Notes under the pieces: generated by a model
Databases searched by the model: none
Told to the model about the DNA's origin: nothing
The model's input: the letters and a program-made list of their open reading frames with translations, nothing else
Origin: Viridibacillus arvi
GTDB lineage: Bacteria > Bacillota > Bacilli > Bacillales_A > Planococcaceae
NCBI RefSeq assembly: GCF_001274945.1
Contig: NZ_LILB01000001.1
Span: 62,001 to 126,000 of the forward strand
DNA: 64,000 bases
Direction of reading: 5' to 3'
Made by a program: the position numbers and the translations under genes
In this document: one piece after another, positions 36,919 to 44,810 of the stretch
Numbering within the stretch: the first letter of the stretch is position 1
Layout: every line of letters starts with the position of its first letter

Positions 36919-37659
36919 ATGGCATTCAAAATCACGAACTTGCAAGAAAGAAAAAAACCATTGTATATTACTGTGTATGATGAATTATATAAACTCATCA
37001 TGAATGGCACGTTTATATTAGATAGTAAATTACCAGCGGAACCTGCACTAGCAAAAATGTTCGGGGTTAGTAGAATGACATTAAGACAGTCCCTTTCTCT
37101 ACTACAAGACGATGGTCTGGTTAAAAGAGTACATGGAAAAGGGAATTTTATTACTAAAATCCCAACTAATAATCAAAAAATAGATTTAGAGAAAATAGGG
37201 AACCCTCTATATAAATCCCATACGAAACTAATAGACGATGTTGAGATGATTTTTAGAATTGATTTGGATAGTGAATATACGCAGCAAGTGTTAAGTAAGA
37301 AGTCTGCTGCAGTTGTTGCGTTTGAGCGCTGGTATAAAAGTGCAGGGGAAGTTGTAGCTTATTCTTTTACGAATATGGCGATTGAAACGGTATCTGAATT
37401 GAATTTAGATTTGCAAGATAATGATCTATTATTAGAAATGCTTGAAACTGGAATTTATGAGCTAGCAAATAAATCTACAATTGACATAAAGCGTTCAACT
37501 TCTGTTAATTCCTCATCACAAGAACATAAAGTAGTAAGTGGAGAAAACTGTGATTTAATATTAGAGAGTGTTTTTAATCATGAGGATTACCCATTAGTTT
37601 ACAATAAATACTATATACCTAGAGCGTATAGTTGCTTAAAAGTAAATGCGGTGAAGTAG
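36919..37659 (+). CDS. GntR-family regulator with UTRA-like ligand domain
   Basis: This 246-aa one-component repressor has a GntR winged helix at about residues 15-80 (LYITVYDELYKLIMNG, LPAEPALAKMFGVSRMTLRQ, VKRVHGKGNFI). The C-terminal half has the UTRA/HutC-like layout (FERWYKSAGEVVAYSFTNM and LVYNKYYIPRAYS). The GTG at 36907 is an alternative start; neither has a strong ribosome binding site. The neighbouring deoD leader contains a GntR-type palindrome, so deoD and the MFS gene are candidate targets. The ligand is unknown. Confidence 0.85.
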   Translation: MAFKITNLQERKKPLYITVYDELYKLIMNGTFILDSKLPAEPALAKMFGVSRMTLRQSLSLLQDDGLVKRVHGKGNFITKIPTNNQKIDLEKIGNPLYKSHTKLIDDVEMIFRIDLDSEYTQQVLSKKSAAVVAFERWYKSAGEVVAYSFTNMAIETVSELNLDLQDNDLLLEMLETGIYELANKSTIDIKRSTSVNSSSQEHKVVSGENCDLILESVFNHEDYPLVYNKYYIPRAYSCLKVNAVK

Positions 37660-37876
37660 AGAATAGCTATTAACTTTACGTATGCATTAACTTGGAAGCC
37701 GAAGAAGTTGTTCCATTAGCAGTTTTTAGAAGAAACTAATACTTTTAGAAGATTCTTTTATCGTTTTGAATAATTGCCAAGTTCAAATGAAACTTTGTAA
37801 TTATATTAATAAGGAGAACCGTATCATAACTAAGTGAAGTTTATAAAGGACAATAGTCAATACTGTCTCTAAAGAA

Positions 37877-37909
37877 AGGGCTTGCCTGGATGGCAAGTCT
37901 TTTTATTTT
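37877..37909 (+). terminator. Terminator after the GntR gene region
   Basis: GGGCTTGCC pairs with GGCAAGTCT, followed by TTTTATTTT. It lies about 220 bp after the GntR stop; the stretch in between has no ORF I can support. Confidence 0.8.
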
Positions 37910-37990
37910 GCAATTTCTCTTGACCTATAGCCTACAATAACGTATAACCTCAAATAGAGATTTGAAAAATAACCCTATCTTTCAAATTTA

Positions 37991-38028
37991 TTATAACTCA
38001 ATAAATTATCTCTAATTTAGAGTTATAA
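37991..38028. promoter_or_regulatory. Inverted repeat upstream of the response-regulator gene
   Basis: TTATAACTC and GAGTTATAA are perfect 9-bp arms 20 bases apart, about 85 bp before the two-component operon. It could be an autoregulatory OmpR-type site or a hairpin. Confidence 0.4.
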
Positions 38029-38113
38029 TAATTTTTATAAAGAACGATTATATATCAGGGAAAAATGAAAAATTACAAATTTAAGCGTTGGATTTATGAA
38101 TGGGAGTGCACTT

Positions 38114-38788
38114 ATGAAAATTCTATTAGCCGAAGACGACCATCGATTAGGCAAGATGTTAGAACATATGCTAAAAAGAAAAGAAGGATATTCAGTGGAA
38201 TGGTATACAAATGGAAATGAAGCATATGAATATGCGCTATCTTCACATTATGATGTATTAATTTTAGACTGGATGTTACCTGAACTAGATGGAATTACGG
38301 TATGTCAAAGGCTAAGAAAAAGTGGATATACAGGAGCAATAATAATTTTAACAGCTAAAGATAACGTAATGGATAGAGTAAAAGGTCTTGATTCTGGGGC
38401 GGATGATTACCTTACTAAACCGTTTGAATTTGAAGAACTTTTTGCTCGTATACGTGTTCTTGCTAGACGAAATTTTGCACCTTTACATGGTGACGTTTTC
38501 ATTTTGGGAAATCTAACTATAGATCGTACAAAACATACTTTACACCGTGAGGGCATTGAAATATCTTTAACCCCTCGTGAATTCCATTTATTGGACTTAT
38601 TAATACGGAATAAAGGAAAGGTTCTCACTCGTGAAGTAATTCTTGATCGAGTATGGGGTTACCATGCAGATGTGGGGAGTAATTCCGTTGATGCATATAT
38701 TAAATTACTCCGAAAAAAAATAGATGTTCCTGGAGAAAAAACGATTATTAGCAGTATTCGGGGAGTAGGGTACTCCGTTGAAAAATAA
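38114..38788 (+). CDS. OmpR/PhoB-family response regulator
   Basis: This 224-aa DNA-binding regulator has a receiver domain at about residues 1-118, with the acidic pocket AEDD, the phosphorylated Asp in LILDWMLPELDG, and the conserved Lys in DYLTKPF. A winged-helix effector domain (about 128-222) contains LTPREFHLLDLLIRNKGKVL and SIRGVGYSVEK. I take the ATG at 38114, preceded by GGGAGTG, over the ATG at 38096. It overlaps the kinase gene by 11 bp, a coupled pair. An inverted repeat upstream may allow autoregulation. Confidence 0.93.
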   Translation: MKILLAEDDHRLGKMLEHMLKRKEGYSVEWYTNGNEAYEYALSSHYDVLILDWMLPELDGITVCQRLRKSGYTGAIIILTAKDNVMDRVKGLDSGADDYLTKPFEFEELFARIRVLARRNFAPLHGDVFILGNLTIDRTKHTLHREGIEISLTPREFHLLDLLIRNKGKVLTREVILDRVWGYHADVGSNSVDAYIKLLRKKIDVPGEKTIISSIRGVGYSVEK

Positions 38789-40106
38789 TATAAACTTATT
38801 CGCTACTACAAGAAAAAATCTAGCACTATATAACAGTAAAATGCTAATTATTTTCTTACTTCTATTTAATGTCGTAATAAGTAGCTTCCTTTTTATAAAT
38901 ATGTACACTGAACAAAAAGTCGTGTTGTTCGATATCGCTAAACAAGAGATTAAAGAGTTAATTATAAACAAAGCAGGAACCCAAAATGGAGATAGGAATA
39001 ATGTTCCAGTTTCTAATATAAATAACGTACAAGGAGTATTCTTAACTTATTATTTGGATACAAATAGAGAACTAATAATAATGGATGAATTTTCACCCGA
39101 ATTACGTGAATCTATTTTGGGGAAAGTGGAAAATTGGAATCCAGATAAAATGGAAACTAAATATGAAAAGATACAATTGTCAAATGACGAGTCACTCTAT
39201 CTACTTATAGCTTCTCAGAATATTTATGAAAATGGTGTGCTAAAAGGAACTATTTATGTTGGTAAAGATATTACTTTTTTAAGAAGTATGTTTATTCATT
39301 TTTTATTTATTTTACTTGGAATATCACTTTTCTTTTTGATTGTGGCACTTATAGTCGGACAAATAATGACAAAACGGGCGATGAAACCAATTATTAATTC
39401 GTATACTTTACAAACGGAATTTATTGCCAATGCTTCGCATGAGCTAAGGACACCTTTAAGTGTCTTGAAAGCTGGAATAGAAGTCATTGAATTTGAAGAA
39501 GGTAAGAAGTTTTCATCATTTTCTAAAAGTGTTTTATCTGATTTAAAAGAAGAAATAAGAAGTACAACACAATTAGTGAATAATTTGTTATTTCTAATAC
39601 GCTCAGACTCAGGGGAACAGGCTACTGTTGTTGAAAGTTTTGATTTATTAGAGTTAATGCAACAAACCCTACGCTCATTTGGACATATATCAGAAGCAAA
39701 GAAGATAAAGCTGAAATTACAAATGCAAAATCCATTAATTGTATGTACAGAAAAAGAAAAAGTAAAGCAATTGTTGTATATATTAATTGATAATGCAATA
39801 AAGTACACACCGAATGGGGGGCAAGTAAGCGTTTCGTATAAACTTAAATCTGATAGTCAAAATGAGCAACTCTATATTGAAGTTAAAGATACTGGGATTG
39901 GTATTTCTAAAGAGCTTTTAGAGAGAATATTTGACCGTTTTTATAGAGTAGATAAAAGCCGTTCTCGAAACAGTGGAAGTTCTGGTCTTGGACTATCAAT
40001 TGGTAAATTTATTGTAGAATCTTTAAATGGCACTATAGAAGTTTCAAGTACATTGAATAAAGGAAGTAAATTTACTATAATAATTCCACTTTTAAAAACC
40101 AACTAA
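38778..40106 (+). CDS. Sensor histidine kinase
   Basis: This 442-aa kinase has two membrane helices (about residues 20-45 and 170-195) bracketing an extracytoplasmic sensor loop of about 125 residues. It continues with a HisKA domain (ASHELRTPLSVLKAGIEV) and HATPase_c with N-box LIDNAIKYTPNG, the DTGIGI G1 box, FDRFYRVDKSRSRNSGSSGL and GLGLSIGKFI. The TTG start overlaps the regulator gene by 11 bp and is preceded by GGGGAGTAGGG. The partner is the regulator at 38114. The signal is unknown, but the COG4705 membrane protein downstream is a likely output or accessory. Confidence 0.92.
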   Translation: MKNNINLFATTRKNLALYNSKMLIIFLLLFNVVISSFLFINMYTEQKVVLFDIAKQEIKELIINKAGTQNGDRNNVPVSNINNVQGVFLTYYLDTNRELIIMDEFSPELRESILGKVENWNPDKMETKYEKIQLSNDESLYLLIASQNIYENGVLKGTIYVGKDITFLRSMFIHFLFILLGISLFFLIVALIVGQIMTKRAMKPIINSYTLQTEFIANASHELRTPLSVLKAGIEVIEFEEGKKFSSFSKSVLSDLKEEIRSTTQLVNNLLFLIRSDSGEQATVVESFDLLELMQQTLRSFGHISEAKKIKLKLQMQNPLIVCTEKEKVKQLLYILIDNAIKYTPNGGQVSVSYKLKSDSQNEQLYIEVKDTGIGISKELLERIFDRFYRVDKSRSRNSGSSGLGLSIGKFIVESLNGTIEVSSTLNKGSKFTIIIPLLKTN

Positions 40107-40130
40107 AATAAATAACTATGTTTTTCATTC

Positions 40131-40173
40131 ACGTTAGAAAAGATTAATAACTAATCTTTTCTAACGTTTTTTC
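40131..40173 (+). terminator. Very strong terminator after the two-component operon
   Basis: ACGTTAGAAAAGATTA and TAATCTTTTCTAACGT form a perfect 16-bp stem with a 5-nt loop and six T after it. Confidence 0.92.
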
Positions 40174-40303
40174 ATTTATTTTTCATAATTGTATTATATA
40201 GTTTCACCATAAGGGTTGAGGGCCAAAAGTTGCATGTACCTTATTAAATCTGAAAGGTATTTATGCTACAAAAGAGATAGAAAGAGTTAGGGAGGAATAG
40301 TAA

Positions 40304-41152
40304 ATGGAATATAGCAATAAGCAGGATAAGAGTAGAAAACAAGGGATTTCTACTGAAGCCGGAGAAATAAGACAAAACGACAGACAGATGCTGTACAAGG
40401 TTCCAGTAGTCATCACGATATTCTTTTGGATCATTAAAATCATGGCAACAACGGTAGGGGAGACTGGCGCAGATTATATGATCGAAAAGTTGAATTTGGG
40501 TTTAACCAATACGACCATTGTCATGAGTATTCTTTTGATTATCATTTTGTTAATCCAGTTCAAAGCTAGAGTCTATGTGCCAAGTATATATTGGCTTACA
40601 GTTGTGTTAATCAGTGTGGTCGGTACGCTGGTCACTGATAACTTAACTGATAATTTAGGAGTCCCTTTGCAGATGACTACTATATTCTTTATGGTGGCAC
40701 TAATGGTTACCTTTGTGGCATGGTACGTAAGTGAGAAGACACTATCTATTCACTCCATCTACACGATCAAGCGAGAAGCTTTTTATTGGTTGAGCATTCT
40801 ATTCACCTTTGCTTTAGGTACTGCAGCTGGTGATCTTATAGCAGAGGGACTCGACTTAGGTTACTTGATGTCAGCGCTAATATTTGCCGCACTAATCGGG
40901 CTAGTGACCATTGCTCACTATGTATTCAAAATGAGTGCAGTGTTGGCTTTCTGGATTGCTTATATTCTGACCCGTCCTTTCGGTGCATCACTAGGAGATT
41001 ACCTTTCACAGTCTCAACATGCTGGCGGCCTTGGTTTAGGTACGTCTGGTACAAGCATAATTTTTCTTTTAATAATCATAATCTTGGTCTTCTACTTGAC
41101 TAAGACGAGAAGAGATGCTCCAAGCTTGACTGTGGAGTTGGGTAAGAGCTGA
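40304..41152 (+). CDS. COG4705-type integral membrane protein
   Basis: This 282-aa protein has a charged cytoplasmic head (about residues 1-30) and about eight membrane helices in two related halves. Each half carries an acidic intramembrane motif: MATTVGETGADYMIEKLNLG in the first and ALGTAAGDLIAEGLDLGYLM in the second. This repeat pattern is typical of COG4705, often annotated as membrane-anchored proteins and often found with OmpR-type two-component genes. GGGAGGA precedes the ATG. It has its own upstream region after a strong terminator. The function is unknown, and the duplicated acidic motifs suggest ion or metal transport. Confidence 0.8.
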   Translation: MEYSNKQDKSRKQGISTEAGEIRQNDRQMLYKVPVVITIFFWIIKIMATTVGETGADYMIEKLNLGLTNTTIVMSILLIIILLIQFKARVYVPSIYWLTVVLISVVGTLVTDNLTDNLGVPLQMTTIFFMVALMVTFVAWYVSEKTLSIHSIYTIKREAFYWLSILFTFALGTAAGDLIAEGLDLGYLMSALIFAALIGLVTIAHYVFKMSAVLAFWIAYILTRPFGASLGDYLSQSQHAGGLGLGTSGTSIIFLLIIIILVFYLTKTRRDAPSLTVELGKS

Positions 41153-41330
41153 TAGCAATTAGTATAATGCGAATCACCCATGTATAGCTAGTATACTAAT
41201 GGGATTATTGAATCTATCGAAAGCATTAAACAAGGGCTCCACGGTTTCTCTTATTAAGAAAAAATAATTTATAAAAACTCATCAATACATTGAAATGACT
41301 CAAGAAAGTTAGATATATGTTAAGAAGCTT

Positions 41331-41370
41331 AAAAGACCTAAGTTCGGTATTTCACGGGCTTAGGTCTTTT
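41331..41370 (+). terminator. Terminator after the COG4705 gene
   Basis: AAAAGACCTAAG and CTTAGGTCTTTT are perfect 12-bp arms around a 16-nt loop; the right arm merges into a copy of repeat C. Confidence 0.8.
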
Positions 41371-41403
41371 AATTTGGCTGTTTTCTAAAAGATTGTTGTT
41401 TTT
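41367..41403 (+). repeat. Dispersed repeat C, copy 3
   Basis: TTTTAATTTGGCTGTTTTCT followed by AAAAGATTGTTGTTTTTA, nearly identical to copy 1 at 27954. It begins inside the right arm of the preceding terminator. Confidence 0.7.
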
Positions 41404-41430
41404 AGTTATAATTTTATTGAAAAATTAATT

Positions 41431-41496
41431 ATGTAAAAAGTATTTGACATTTTTGAAGCTAATGCTACAATAATAAGTGTCAAATACTTTTTACAT
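41431..41496. promoter_or_regulatory. Promoter framed by a perfect 19-bp inverted repeat
   Basis: ATGTAAAAAGTATTTGACA (41431-41449) and TGTCAAATACTTTTTACAT (41478-41496) are perfect complements. The left arm ends with the -35 TTGACA, 16 nt then lead to TACAAT (41466-41471), and the right arm covers the start point. This is a textbook place for a dimeric repressor, probably the XRE protein of the same operon. Confidence 0.8.
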
Positions 41497-41519
41497 TTTG
41501 ATAAGGAGGGAACTAAAAA

Positions 41520-41822
41520 ATGGATTGGGTTAAAATTGTGTATTCAGTCATATTGTTAGTTTGTGGAATTTTGATTTTTGTTGCAACATTTTCTCAAAAG
41601 GGTGATGAAAGAAGGAAGTTTATCAACACGAAAGCTCAATCATATGCATTTATCGTAGTCGTAGGTATGCTAATTTTAGAAGTTGTACAGTCAATTTATC
41701 TAACTATTCAGGAGAAAATTTCTTATGATGGTAATGGAATTTCGCCGATAGCGTTTCTGACGGTGATTTCCATTATATATATGGTAACATTACTAATTTA
41801 CAGAAAAAAATATGGTGATTAA
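41520..41822 (+). CDS. Small membrane protein of an XRE operon
   Basis: This 100-aa protein has three membrane segments (about residues 4-22, 42-63 and 75-92) and a basic C-terminus (YRKKYGD). AAGGAGGG precedes the ATG. The stop is followed directly by the ATG of the XRE gene, so translation is coupled. Small DUF2178-like membrane proteins paired with compact XRE regulators are common in Firmicutes. The membrane partner is often thought to sense or signal at the membrane. The family match is tentative. Confidence 0.7.
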   Translation: MDWVKIVYSVILLVCGILIFVATFSQKGDERRKFINTKAQSYAFIVVVGMLILEVVQSIYLTIQEKISYDGNGISPIAFLTVISIIYMVTLLIYRKKYGD

Positions 41823-42026
41823 ATGAATAATCACATTAAGAAATTAAGGAAATCAGCTAAATTATCCCAGGAAGAACTGGCTAAACTCTGTAAAGTATCC
41901 AGACAAACAATAAATGCAATTGAAAATAATAAATACGACCCTACTTTACAATTAGCGTTTGACATAGCCTCTGTATTGGATACCACAGTAGATGAGCTTT
42001 TCATCAGTAGTTCTATTAGAGAGTGA
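41823..42026 (+). CDS. XRE-family (Cro/CI-type) small regulator
   Basis: This 67-aa protein is almost entirely a helix-turn-helix of the compact YozG/YvaO type: IKKLRKSAKLSQEELAKLCK, VSRQTINAIENNKYDPTLQL, AFDIASVLDTTVDELF. It begins at the base after the stop of the membrane-protein gene. With only a DNA-binding domain it likely acts as a dimer. The 19-bp inverted repeat over its own promoter is the obvious binding site, which implies negative autoregulation. Confidence 0.92.
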   Translation: MNNHIKKLRKSAKLSQEELAKLCKVSRQTINAIENNKYDPTLQLAFDIASVLDTTVDELFISSSIRE

Positions 42027-42033
42027 TAAATTG

Positions 42034-42057
42034 ACCTCATATCGAGGCCTTTTTTTA
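42034..42057 (+). terminator. Terminator after the XRE gene
   Basis: GACCTC and GAGGCC form a short stem (with one mismatch) followed by seven T. From here to 42228 there is only an unassignable open frame on the minus strand. Confidence 0.7.
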
Positions 42058-42228
42058 CACTCCTCAACATTTGAACAGTCCTGTAATTTGAATTTTGACA
42101 CGCTGAAATAAGCATTTGCTCAAATAAGGCTTGTTGGTCTGTTTTCTTTAATTTACTTACTGCTTCATACACTTATCTCCACATTTTGACCGCATCGTAT
42201 ATTCAACCATAATCGGTATTTTTAAGGG

Positions 42229-42260
42229 AGCAACAATCTTTGAGAAAACAGCCTTTAATT
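42229..42260 (-). repeat. Dispersed repeat C, copy 4 (reverse)
   Basis: AGCAACAATCTTTGAGAAAA followed by CAGCCTTTAATT. On the minus strand it follows directly on the IS3 transposase fragment, which reads into it without a break. Confidence 0.75.
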
Positions 42261-42391
42261 TTTCCTGTAATCGTTTTGTAATTGTAATAGTGGATATAAT
42301 CTGTGAGCTCTTGTTCAAAATGCGTCATGGATTCAATTTCTTGTATGTCCTGAGGTTCAGATTTTAATCAGCCAAAGAAGTTTTCGATGAC
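42253..42391 (-). mobile_element. IS3-family (IS150-like) transposase C-terminal relic
   Basis: The minus strand encodes VIENFFG, an in-frame TGA at 42368-42370, LKSEPQDIQEIESM and HFEQELTDYIHYYNYKRLQE ending in KLK. This is the last part of the DDE integrase domain of IS3-type orfB, including the glutamate-bearing ENFFG-LKSE segment. Upstream and downstream parts are missing. The usual C-terminal SPVQYR region is replaced by repeat C. It is a dead remnant. Confidence 0.8.
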
Positions 42392-42543
42392 TATTAAAAG
42401 GTGTATTTATTTTAACATTAGGTAAAATAACACAAAACATTTGTTTGTTTATCAAAAAAACACTATTATATATATAATTATGACTATGATTAGTGTAATG
42501 TGAAAGGGCACACATTTTAATAGAATTAAGGAGAATTACAAGC

Positions 42544-43023
42544 ATGACAGGAAATACTCACATCTTAGGCGGCATTACAGCAGGTCTTGCTTTTGCACAA
42601 ATTTCAAATTACGATCCATTAATACTTATTGGTTCAAGTGTTGTAGGGGCATTGATTCCTGATATTTGTCACAGTGGCAGTAAAATAGGACGGACGTTCC
42701 GTATGACATCAAAAATCGTCAATAAGATATTTGGGCATCGATCGTTCACACATAGTTTGCTGTTTTTATTATTAATGTCCTTTGTTATGAATACATATAT
42801 TTCGAATGAATCCATCACAGCAGGCGTATTACTAGGAATGGTCAGCCATTATATCCTTGATATGGCTACAAAAAATGGCATTAAATTATTCTTCCCAGTA
42901 AAAATTACAGTGCGATTCCCGCTTACAACTCGAACAGGAAGTAAGGTGGAGAATATAGTGGCTACTGTATTAACAATTATTAGCGTGTATTTCGCATTTG
43001 AAACTATTGTTCATTTACTCTAG
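42544..43023 (+). CDS. YdjM/DUF457-type membrane-bound metal-dependent hydrolase
   Basis: This 159-aa membrane protein has the family signature: GNTHILGGITAGLA at the N-terminus (conserved His), LIPDICHSGSKIGR with the conserved Asp and His, HRSFTHSLLFL (H-R-x-x-x-H-S) and a C-terminal SHYILDMATKNGIKLF. These Asp/His residues are thought to bind metal. Four or so hydrophobic segments are present. AAGGAG lies 8 nt before the ATG. E. coli YdjM is a related protein of unclear substrate. It is monocistronic. Confidence 0.85.
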   Translation: MTGNTHILGGITAGLAFAQISNYDPLILIGSSVVGALIPDICHSGSKIGRTFRMTSKIVNKIFGHRSFTHSLLFLLLMSFVMNTYISNESITAGVLLGMVSHYILDMATKNGIKLFFPVKITVRFPLTTRTGSKVENIVATVLTIISVYFAFETIVHLL

Positions 43024-43030
43024 AACAGAG

Positions 43031-43070
43031 ATTTCCTCTTAAGTCTAAATTGACTTAAGGGGATTTTTTA
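43031..43070 (+). terminator. Terminator after the YdjM-like gene
   Basis: CTTAAGTC and GACTTAAG form a perfect core stem, extended by CCT/GGG pairs, then TTTTTTA. Confidence 0.85.
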
Positions 43071-43247
43071 ATAAGAGATCAGTTATTATTTTTATTTACA
43101 TTAATGTTATAATATGGATATAGGTTGAAGGTTTGGAGTTAATTCAAAAGATATAATGACTAATTGTTCTTCGTAAAACGAAATGTATTTGCATTTTTTC
43201 TTGTCGAAGAAAAACTTTCGAAAGCTTAGAAAAGGGGAGTGAGATGA

Positions 43248-44472
43248 ATGAGGAAGCAAAATTTTAAATTGAAATATCAGTACCAAAATATGACTAATGG
43301 AAATGTTGAAGTATGGTTTTCAGAACCAAAAGAATCTTCCACACAACAATATATCACCACAGAACCTAATCTTAAACCAGAGAAAATATCTGAACATGCA
43401 TTTTTGAATAATCTGTGGTATTACAATTTAGATCCAGGTCAAAAATTAGAAATAACAATTGATTATCAAGGTAGCAGAAGAGATAAAACTTATACATCGA
43501 ATATAACAAAAGAAGAAAAGGAATTTTTTTTGCGTTCTACAAATCTAATACCTGTAAGTGAGGAGATTAAAAAAGAAGCTCTAAAGATCGTAGAAGGAGT
43601 AAGTACAGATATTGAAAGGGCTAAAAAGTTATTTCTTTATATTATAAAAACGTACAAGTACTCCTCACATTTTTCTGGAAGAGGGGTTGCGGCTTTTAAA
43701 GAAAGGAAAAAAGGTGACTGTGGAGAGTTTGGTGCCATTTTCTGTTCGTATTGTAGAGCGATTGATATTCCCGCAAGAATGTTATATGGAACTTGGACAC
43801 TCAAGAAATTTTCACCTCATGCATGGAGTGAAATTTATATTGAAAATGAAGGATGGATTCCGGTTGATCCGAGTATGGGAAGGATGAAAATGTATTTACA
43901 CCCATTTATAAATATTTCATCAGCTATACAATATGGAGTTTTCCCGAATAAAAAAAGATATTTTGGCGATCACGAAGGGAAAAGGTTAGCAATATTCTAT
44001 TGACCCTGAAAGATTGTTAGAACCGCAATACATTGATAATATGGAATATTCACAAGAATTAACAAAAGAATGCATTGACGGTAAAGAAATAGCATGGGGG
44101 TATGAATCAATAGAAGGTAAAGCTCCTTTTTTACAGCCTATTTATCCAAAATTACATAGTAAAGAAGCTCAAACTTCAATTAAAGCATTATTTGGAGAGT
44201 GGACTGGACAACACACTTCTATTCTGAAGAATTTAACTTATAAAGTAAAATTGGCAAGTTTCAATATAGGTTTTCTTCTCATAATTTTAGAAATGATGAA
44301 TGATTTCGTTTTAAAAAACGAAATGTTGCTTAATTTACTACCACTCTTAGCATATCCATTTCTATTATTAGGCACGATTCTTTCCATTGTAAGAAATGAG
44401 GGGAATCTACTTCTTTATGTATTTGGCTTTTTCTTAACGTTGTCATGTTTAAGTATACTTTCGAACATTTAA
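43248..44472 (+). pseudogene. Transglutaminase-like protein gene split by a frameshift
   Basis: The first frame (43248-44003, 251 aa) carries a transglutaminase-core domain: KGDCGEFGAIF with the nucleophile Cys, SPHAWSEIYI with His and WIPVDPSMG with Asp, so the catalytic triad is present. It ends after GKRLAIFY. The neighbouring frame is open across this stop, reads SIDPERLLEPQYIDNMEYSQ, and continues to 44472, ending with two or three membrane helices. A one-base indel near 43990-43996 explains this. The whole protein would be about 407 aa: soluble transglutaminase domain plus membrane tail. The first piece alone might still be active. The start has GGGGAG upstream of the ATG. Confidence 0.75.
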
Positions 44473-44608
44473 GAATGCCAACAACCGAAATTATACCTGG
44501 TTCTATTACGACTAATAGTCAGAAAATTTATAACGAGAGATGATTTTGATGTAATATACTAAATCAGAGCTATAATTTAAGAATCTAAAAGATGATTTTA
44601 GAAAAAGG

Positions 44609-44640
44609 AGCTAGGTGACCCATTGGTTACCTAGCTTTTA
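44609..44640 (+). terminator. Terminator after the transglutaminase locus
   Basis: AGCTAGGTGACC pairs with GGTTACCTAGCT (one mismatch), a 4-nt loop and TTTTATC after it. AAAAGG on the left makes it weakly bidirectional. Confidence 0.75.
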
Positions 44641-44758
44641 TCATTCTCTTATATTCTAGAATGCTAAACCTTTATTGCAATACCTACTGTATAGTTATAG
44701 GAATACAGTAATGACTAGATGAATATATAAATTTCTTTTTTTCATTATTAACCAAAAG

Positions 44759-44785
44759 TGAAACTTAAAATTTATGAGCGTTGTC
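44759..44785 (+). promoter_or_regulatory. Candidate autoregulated ECF promoter
   Basis: TGAAAC at 44759-44764 matches the ECF -35 AAC core. After 14-17 nt comes CGTTGTC, resembling the CGTC-type -10. It lies just before the ribosome binding site of the ECF sigma gene, the usual place for autoregulation. Confidence 0.5.
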
Positions 44786-44810
44786 TAACACATATCAAGG
44801 GGGAGAGCTG

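Noticed and set aside
42058-42172. Minus-strand frame after the XRE gene (SKLKKTDQQALFEQML region)
   Set aside because: Protein-like for about 40 residues but no start with ribosome binding site and no family; it runs into the antisense of the XRE gene.
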